Origin: Bacteroidetes bacterium UBA4416
Lineage (GTDB): Bacteria > Bacteroidota > Bacteroidia > B-17B0 > Aurantibacillaceae
Length of the DNA: 12,010 bases
Direction of reading: 5' to 3'
NCBI GenBank assembly: GCA_002390745.1
Contig: DGQK01000016.1
Location: 36,447-48,456 of the forward strand
The notes beneath the pieces were generated by a model that was given only the letters and a program-made list of their open reading frames with translations, made no database searches and was not told the DNA's origin. Position numbers and translations under genes: made by a program. This document shows, in pieces, positions 7,833 to 12,010 of this stretch. Each line of letters starts with the position of its first letter. Position 1 is the first letter of the stretch.

Positions 7833-9818
7833 TCAGCGCTTCACAAAATGAATTTCGAAATTGGCGCCATGGTCGTTATAGATCTTAAGCTCTGCCGAGA
7901 TCTGATCGGCGAGGATCGACACAATATCGAGGCCGAGGGAGTGCAGGTTGTTGATGTCGAAATCAGCCGGTAAGCCCTTGCCGTTATCGCTTATCTTGAG
8001 CAGATAGGTGTTTTTGAACAACTTCGAAAGCTCCACGGTGATAGTGCCGCCCTGGATTTCGCAAAAGGCATGCTTATAAGCGTTCGACATGAGCTCGTTT
8101 GTAATGAGGCCCAACGGAATGGCGGTGTCGAGATCAAGCTCCAGTTCGGTGAGCCTCGACTCTACCCTGATGTTCTTGGCCGTCGTGGAAAAGCTGCTGG
8201 AGATCTGCTTGATGAGGTCCGCCAGGTATTCGTCGAACATGAGGCGTGTTACCTCATTGTTGCGGTACAGCAGCTGGTGAAGCAAGGCCATGGAGTTAAT
8301 GCGGTCCTGCGCCTCCTTCAGGGAATTGAGGATCTCCGGGTTTTGTGTTTTTCCCGATTGCAGTTTCAGCAGGCTGGAGATGATCTGCAGGTTGTTCTTC
8401 ACCCGGTGGTGCACTTCCTTGATGAGCAGGTCTTTTTCCTCGAGCGATTTGTTGATGATGTCGTTGCGGGTTTCGATCTGCTTGTTCTTTAATTCGAGCA
8501 GCAATTTCTGGGCGTTGGTTTTTTTGAGCTGTGTGGACACCACGATGATGATCAGGATAAGCACCAGGCCGCCAAAGAACAAGGCGTTTTTAATGGTTTT
8601 CTGCTTGCCCAGCTCTGTATTACGCTCATTGATCTTTTTCTGGTTCTCCAGGATCATGTGCTCTTTTTCTTCCATCTGGTTGGCAATCTGGGCAGTCATC
8701 AGCTCCTTGAGGCCTTCCTGTGTATCGACGCTGTCCTTATAACGTTCGTAGCGCTTGTAGTAATCAATGCACTGGTGGTGGGCTCCTATCTTCTCGTAGT
8801 AATCGGCATACTGCTTTAAGATACCGAGCCTGGTCTTGTAATCATCGGTGCCTTGCAGTTTTAAGTAAGCGCTGTCGAGGCAACGCTTGCACATGGCCAT
8901 CTGGTTCATCAGCCTGTAGCATTTCGACAATTCGATCTCGCTCATGGCCGCGTTGACCTTGTCGCCGGCATTGATGCTGCTTATCATGTCCTTTTTAAGA
9001 AGCGGGATGGCTTTGTTGTACTCCCTGAGCTCAATGTAGGTTTGACCGATGTTGCCTTCAATAAGGCCTATTGTAAACTCATCGCTAAGACTCAGCTTTT
9101 TATCGCTGGCATGCATCCTGTAAAACAGGGTCCTTGCTTTGTTATAGCAGGCCAGCGCACTGTCCTGGTTGCCAAAGCGGCTCCAGAATAAGCCCCTGTT
9201 ATTGAAATAGCCCAGCAAGAGCTGAGGCACAGTTTTCATCTCTTCATATTCGAGGAGCTGCTGGCTCAGGCATTCCTTGTAGAGTCCCATTTCGTAATAA
9301 AGTGTGCTCAGCCTGGGATGCAGGTACCAGTTGTTGATGCGGCTGTTGCGGTTTTTCAGCCCTACCAGGATCTTGTGAATGTCGGTTGCCCTTTTGAGGG
9401 AGTGGATCTTCACATAGGAATTTTTGAGGTAGTACAGGATCTCGGCGCTGTCTACATCTGTTTTCAGCCTGTTCTTTACCAGGAGGTCTGTGAAAATGGG
9501 AATGGCTTTTGAATAATTCTTACCAAGGAAGTACAACTCTCCGTCTATCTTATCGAGCCTGACCAGGATCTCATATTTGTTATCTTTCATGGCCTGTTCC
9601 CTGATCGCCTCCAGCTGCGGTTTCACCGCTGTGTAGCAGATGGCTTTCACAGAAGAGCGCAGTGTGTCCACGGCTTTGACCTTGCCTGCCAGGCTCTGCT
9701 TATTGAAGTAGGCCACAAAGTCGGAAAGGTACTCCGTTTGAGCGCTTGCTGCGCCAAGCCAGCACAGCATCACCAGGAAACAGCAAAACCGATTCAGTAT
9801 AGGTAAAGGGGTAAACAT
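7833..9818 (-). CDS. Membrane sensor histidine kinase with periplasmic TPR domain (HisKA_2 type)
   Basis: This 661-aa protein has a signal peptide (1-26, ending A-A-S-A before Q-T-E). A helical region of about 340 residues follows, with roughly seven TPR-like units (for example 86-113, 170-195, 204-232, 250-278 and 330-362). Then come a charged coiled coil (about 370-408), one membrane segment (411-431), a second coiled coil and the kinase core. The DHp helix carries E-V-H-H-R-V-K-N-N-L-Q (468-478); H471, next to the Arg, is the likely phosphoacceptor. The ATPase domain shows the N box (N-E-L at 574-576, N579), D-N-G-K-G-L-P at 611-617, S-L-G-L-D at 627-631 and G-A-N-F at 651-654. All catalytic motifs look intact. 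The TPR sensor should lie in the periplasm and the kinase in the cytoplasm. No response regulator adjoins it, so its partner is unknown. It is divergent from dnaB. The start is chosen because the signal peptide follows it directly. Confidence 0.93.
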   Translation of the reverse strand: MFTPLPILNRFCCFLVMLCWLGAASAQTEYLSDFVAYFNKQSLAGKVKAVDTLRSSVKAICYTAVKPQLEAIREQAMKDNKYEILVRLDKIDGELYFLGKNYSKAIPIFTDLLVKNRLKTDVDSAEILYYLKNSYVKIHSLKRATDIHKILVGLKNRNSRINNWYLHPRLSTLYYEMGLYKECLSQQLLEYEEMKTVPQLLLGYFNNRGLFWSRFGNQDSALACYNKARTLFYRMHASDKKLSLSDEFTIGLIEGNIGQTYIELREYNKAIPLLKKDMISSINAGDKVNAAMSEIELSKCYRLMNQMAMCKRCLDSAYLKLQGTDDYKTRLGILKQYADYYEKIGAHHQCIDYYKRYERYKDSVDTQEGLKELMTAQIANQMEEKEHMILENQKKINERNTELGKQKTIKNALFFGGLVLILIIIVVSTQLKKTNAQKLLLELKNKQIETRNDIINKSLEEKDLLIKEVHHRVKNNLQIISSLLKLQSGKTQNPEILNSLKEAQDRINSMALLHQLLYRNNEVTRLMFDEYLADLIKQISSSFSTTAKNIRVESRLTELELDLDTAIPLGLITNELMSNAYKHAFCEIQGGTITVELSKLFKNTYLLKISDNGKGLPADFDINNLHSLGLDIVSILADQISAELKIYNDHGANFEIHFVKR

Positions 9819-10078
9819 ACTTGTTCAGTATAAAGATATTATAATTAATCAAAATCCATTTATGACATAATGTTAACTTTTGAGTTGTTTAAAAGTTTCG
9901 CTGCTTACTTCTTAACTTAATTTTAGACGGGCACGTGGTTACCAACAAAATAACAATTGAGTATCAGTGTATTAAAATACGCTGTTAACGTCTTGTTAAT
10001 ATCCGCACTCCGCTCAAAAAACCGTACCTTCAAAGTGTTGAAAGTATTGAGCATTTTTACCCTCCCGTACTGAATTTT
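9819..10078. other. AT-rich divergent promoter region between the histidine kinase and dnaB
   Basis: These 260 bp must hold the promoters of both flanking genes. On the minus strand TATCTTTA (9838-9831) differs from TAnnTTTG at one base and lies 12 bp before the kinase ATG, but the nearest TTTG is only 11 bp further upstream, too close for a normal -33 box. On the plus strand TACCTTCA (10025-10032) is a poorer -7 candidate for dnaB, with no -33 partner. I find no gene, and no strong operator-like palindrome. Confidence 0.45.
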
Positions 10079-11647
10079 ATGCAGAATTTTGATAACCAAA
10101 ATAAGACCCGAAAAAAACTATACACCCCCGCAAACCCTAATGAAGTAGGCAAGTTGCAGCCTCAGGCTGTGGAGTTGGAAGAAGCTGTATTAGGAGCCAT
10201 GCTGCTCGAAAAAGATGCCCTGAGCACGGTGATCGACGTGCTTTCGCCCGAAAGTTTTTACAAAGAACAGAACGGCCTTATTTTCAAAGCCGTGTATACC
10301 CTTTTCAACCGCTCGGAGCCGGTAGATATCCTCACCGTAACCCAGGAGCTGAAACGCACCGGCGAGCTGGAGCTGGTGGGCGGATCGTTTTATGTATCAT
10401 CGCTCACCAACCGCATTGCCTCTGCTGCCAATATCGAGTACCATGCCCGCATCGTGGCGCAGAAATACCTGCAGCGCGAGCTTATCCGCATCAGCACCGA
10501 AACCATTAAAACGGCTTATGAGGACAGCACCGACGTGTTTGAGCTGCTCGACGCCACTACGCAGCACATCTTCGAGATCCTCGACTCCAACGTGCGCAAG
10601 CAGCACGCTGGCATGACCACACTCATTGCCCAGGCCATTACCGAAATTGAAGCGGCAGCCGCACAAACCGACGGCCTGCTCGGCGTGCCTTCCGGCTTTA
10701 CGGCCCTCGACCGCATTACCGGCGGATGGCAAAAATCCGACCTGCTCATTCTTGCGGCACGCCCCGGTATGGGTAAAACGGCCTTCGTGGTAACCATGGC
10801 CAAAAATGCCGCTGTGGAGTTCAACAAAGCGGTGGCCATCTTCTCCCTGGAGATGTCCTCCTTACAGCTCGTGAAACGTTTGATCTCTTCCGAAACGGAG
10901 ATCTCCCAGGACAAGATCCTGAAAGGAAACCTCGACAACCATGAATTCGTGCAACTCAACGAGCGGATCAAAAAATTATCCGTAGCGCCGCTGTACATCG
11001 ACGATACCCCTGCCCTCTCCATCTTCGAGCTCAGGGCCAAAGCACGCCGTTTGAAAGAGCAGCAGAATATTGCCCTCATCATCATCGATTACCTTCAGCT
11101 GATGAGCGGCGGCCCCGACAGCAAGGGCAACCGTGAGCAGGAGATCTCGCAGATCTCGCGTGGCCTCAAATCGCTCGCCAAAGAACTGGAGATCCCCATC
11201 ATCGCACTCTCGCAGCTGAGCCGCCAGGTGGAAAACCGCCCCGGAGGCAGCAAGCGCCCGCAGCTAAGCGATCTCCGTGAGTCCGGCGCCATCGAGCAGG
11301 ATGCCGATATGGTAATGTTCATTTACCGCCCCGAATACTACGGCCTCGAAGTGGATGAAAACAACCAGCCTACCAAAGGCCGCGCGGAGATCATCATCGC
11401 CAAGAACAGGCACGGCTCCATTGTGGATGTGCCGCTGCGCTTCATCGGCCAGTACGCCAAGTTTGCAGACCTGGACTATACCGAAGGGCAGGACATCTAC
11501 TCCGGCAATATGAGCACGGGCATGGCGCAGAATACCGATTTCCTCGCTCAGCCAAATACCAAAACGGTACAGTCTGCCAAATGGGACGACGACGAGCCAT
11601 CAGGCAACGATATCATCCGAAGAAACGATATTGACGAGGTGTTTTAG
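10079..11647 (+). CDS. dnaB: Replicative DNA helicase DnaB
   Basis: This 522-aa protein is the ring helicase that unwinds DNA ahead of the replisome and binds primase through its N-terminal domain. The DnaB N-terminal helical domain spans about 28-132 (Q-P-Q-A-V-E-L-E-E-A-V-L-G onward). A linker follows to about 195, then the RecA-like ATPase domain. Walker A is A-R-P-G-M-G-K-T (227-234; K233, T234). Walker B is I-I-I-D-Y-L-Q-L with D337. Further motifs are S-Q-L-S-R around Q379, D-L-R-E-S-G-A-I-E-Q-D-A-D from about 398, and A-K-N-R-H-G near the end of the core. The P-loop is not split by an intein, a common insertion in DnaB. After the core there is an acidic tail of about 50-60 residues ending D-E-V-F, which makes the protein longer than the 471-aa E. 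coli enzyme. The ATG has no clear Shine-Dalgarno sequence, as is common in Bacteroidota. The stop codon lies one base before the repeat array. Confidence 0.97.
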   Translation: MQNFDNQNKTRKKLYTPANPNEVGKLQPQAVELEEAVLGAMLLEKDALSTVIDVLSPESFYKEQNGLIFKAVYTLFNRSEPVDILTVTQELKRTGELELVGGSFYVSSLTNRIASAANIEYHARIVAQKYLQRELIRISTETIKTAYEDSTDVFELLDATTQHIFEILDSNVRKQHAGMTTLIAQAITEIEAAAAQTDGLLGVPSGFTALDRITGGWQKSDLLILAARPGMGKTAFVVTMAKNAAVEFNKAVAIFSLEMSSLQLVKRLISSETEISQDKILKGNLDNHEFVQLNERIKKLSVAPLYIDDTPALSIFELRAKARRLKEQQNIALIIIDYLQLMSGGPDSKGNREQEISQISRGLKSLAKELEIPIIALSQLSRQVENRPGGSKRPQLSDLRESGAIEQDADMVMFIYRPEYYGLEVDENNQPTKGRAEIIIAKNRHGSIVDVPLRFIGQYAKFADLDYTEGQDIYSGNMSTGMAQNTDFLAQPNTKTVQSAKWDDDEPSGNDIIRRNDIDEVF

Positions 11648-11652
11648 CATCG

Positions 11653-11675
11653 GTGGCTTCGAGAGCCTCAGCCAC
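11653..11675 (+). other. REP-like hairpin, unit 1
   Basis: GTGGCT (11653-11658) pairs with AGCCAC (11670-11675), and GAG (11661-11663) with CTC (11667-11669) around the loop AGC. A 2-nt bulge TC (11659-11660) lies on the 5' side only. No T tract follows, so it is not a standard terminator for dnaB, though it could protect the mRNA 3' end. Confidence 0.7.
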
Positions 11676-11714
11676 TGCGGGTAACGTTAATCGCATGAGT
11701 TAACAAGAACCAAA

Positions 11715-11780
11715 CGAGAGCCTCAGTCATCGGCTTTTAAATGATGGGTTATAGATAAAAAACGATGCCTGAGGCACTCG
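11715..11780. other. Long hairpin, unit 1
   Basis: CGAGAGCCTCAGTCATCG (11715-11732) pairs with CGATGCCTGAGGCACTCG (11763-11780) at 16 of 18 positions around a 30-nt loop (11733-11762). Its 3' arm is also part of the short reverse-strand hairpin at 11766-11786, so the two folds exclude each other. Confidence 0.7.
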
Positions 11781-11786
11781 AAGGCA
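11757..11786 (-). terminator. Terminator-like hairpin on the minus strand, unit 1
   Basis: Read on the minus strand, TGCCT pairs with AGGCA and GAG with CTC around TGC, with a TC bulge (11786-11766). TCG and then six T's follow (11762-11757). This could stop transcripts entering from a gene to the right. No such gene is visible in the window. Confidence 0.45.
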
Positions 11787-11845
11787 GAGTACATATCATC
11801 TCAAATCTCTGTAAGCGATGGCTAATCTTGATCTCGTCAAGCTAT

Positions 11846-11872
11846 CGGTGGCTTCGAGAGCCTCAGCCACCG
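11846..11872 (+). other. REP-like hairpin, unit 2
   Basis: CGGTGGCT (11846-11853) pairs with AGCCACCG (11865-11872), and GAG (11856-11858) with CTC (11862-11864). The bulge is TC and the loop AGC. The outer stem is 8 bp, longer than in unit 1, where the TG insertion breaks it. Confidence 0.7.
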
Positions 11873-11907
11873 GGTAACGTTAATCGCATGAGCTAACAAG
11901 AACCAAA

Positions 11908-11973
11908 CGAGTGCCTCAGTCATCGGCTTTTAGATGATGAATTATGGATAAAAAACGATGCCTGAGGCACTCG
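11908..11973. other. Long hairpin, unit 2
   Basis: CGAGTGCCTCAGTCATCG (11908-11925) pairs with CGATGCCTGAGGCACTCG (11956-11973) at 17 of 18 positions around a 30-nt loop (11926-11955). The T at 11912 replaces the A of unit 1 and restores a base pair. Confidence 0.7.
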
Positions 11974-11979
11974 AAGGCA
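11950..11979 (-). terminator. Terminator-like hairpin on the minus strand, unit 2
   Basis: This is the same fold as in unit 1: TGCCT/AGGCA and GAG/CTC with a TC bulge (11979-11959 on the minus strand), then TCG and six T's (11955-11950). It is identical in both copies. Confidence 0.45.
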
Positions 11980-12010
11980 GAGTACCTATCATCTCAAATC
12001 TCTGTAAGCG

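Larger units (their letters stand above)
11649..11843. repeat. Structured tandem repeat, unit 1 (195 bp)
   Basis: This is the first full unit of a tandem repeat, starting one base after the dnaB stop codon. Bases 11649-11817 recur at 11844-12010 with seven substitutions and one 2-nt difference (an extra TG at 11676-11677), about 95% identity. Bases 11818-11843 separate the two copies and contain a small hairpin (CTTGA 11827-11831, TCAAG 11837-11841). Three occurrences of the core GAG-NGC-CTC lie in each unit: forward at 11661-11669 and 11716-11724, reversed at 11771-11779. No ORF of useful length follows the unit. It is most like a paired REP-type (BIME-like) or structured-RNA repeat, and the class is unknown. 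Confidence 0.9.
11844..12010. repeat. Structured tandem repeat, unit 2 (cut by window end)
   Basis: This second copy is seen up to base 12010, the point that matches 11817 in unit 1. The 26-bp tail of the unit would follow outside the window, so the array may continue. It keeps all three hairpin cores: forward at 11856-11864 and 11909-11917, reversed at 11964-11972. Compared with unit 1 its first hairpin is longer (8-bp outer stem, no TG insertion) and its long hairpin has one more base pair. Confidence 0.9.

Noticed and set aside
7700..7888. 62-codon plus-strand frame in the convergent gap
   Set aside because: It runs into the antisense of the conserved histidine-kinase C-terminus, has no ribosome-binding site or recognisable motif, and the sequence looks non-coding.
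10757..10780. Intein at the DnaB P-loop
   Set aside because: Walker A reads through without interruption and the protein has normal core length.
11686..11704. GTTAA...TTAAC inverted repeat in unit 1
   Set aside because: Unit 2 has C in place of the first T of the 3' arm and loses the pairing, so the fold is not conserved.
11649..12010. CRISPR array
   Set aside because: The repeated block is about 169 bp with a 26-bp gap, far from the 24-48-bp repeat and 30-40-bp spacer pattern, and no cas gene is present.
11649..12010. Integron attC sites or insertion-sequence ends
   Set aside because: No GTTRRRY/RYYYAAC pairing frames the unit, no cassette ORFs lie between copies, and no transposase or target duplication is visible.

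Overview
The window reads as a chromosomal segment of a Bacteroidota species. The main evidence is a C-terminal type IX secretion (T9SS) sorting domain on the first protein, a promoter matching the phylum's TTTG / TAnnTTTG consensus, a fused alpha/beta 2-oxoacid dehydrogenase E1, a DUF4468-like secreted protein, a TPR-sensor histidine kinase, and starts that mostly lack strong Shine-Dalgarno sequences. Order or genus cannot be fixed from the sequence alone. Coding DNA is moderately GC-rich and the intergenic DNA is AT-rich. I see no tRNA, rRNA, transposase or CRISPR array.

Layout. Positions 1-3234 (+) hold the 3' part of a large secreted protein: GloVer-type repeats, about ten Ig-like repeats, then a T9SS sorting domain. 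A clear promoter (3295-3324) precedes the 805-aa fused E1 (3342-5759, +). A 204-aa secreted DUF4468-like protein follows after 48 bp (5808-6422, +) and ends at a strong intrinsic terminator (6444-6478). A ureohydrolase of the arginase/formimidoylglutamase superfamily (6491-7552, +) starts only 12 bp after that terminator. A 280-bp non-coding gap separates it from a convergent TPR/HisKA_2 sensor histidine kinase (7833-9818, -). A 260-bp AT-rich divergent promoter region then leads to dnaB, the replicative helicase (10079-11647, +).

From one base after the dnaB stop codon to the window edge lies a tandem non-coding repeat with a period of about 195 bp. One full unit and a second unit cut at the edge are visible. 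Each unit carries three copies of a GAG-NGC-CTC hairpin core in mixed orientation. These can form two REP-like hairpins with an identical 2-nt bulge, or one long competing hairpin of about 18 bp. This is the most unusual part of the window and the best candidate for something undescribed.

The genes do not form one pathway. They look like ordinary core metabolism (E1), replication (dnaB) and cell-surface or signalling functions placed side by side. The E1 and DUF4468 genes may be co-transcribed. The histidine kinase has no adjacent response regulator in view.
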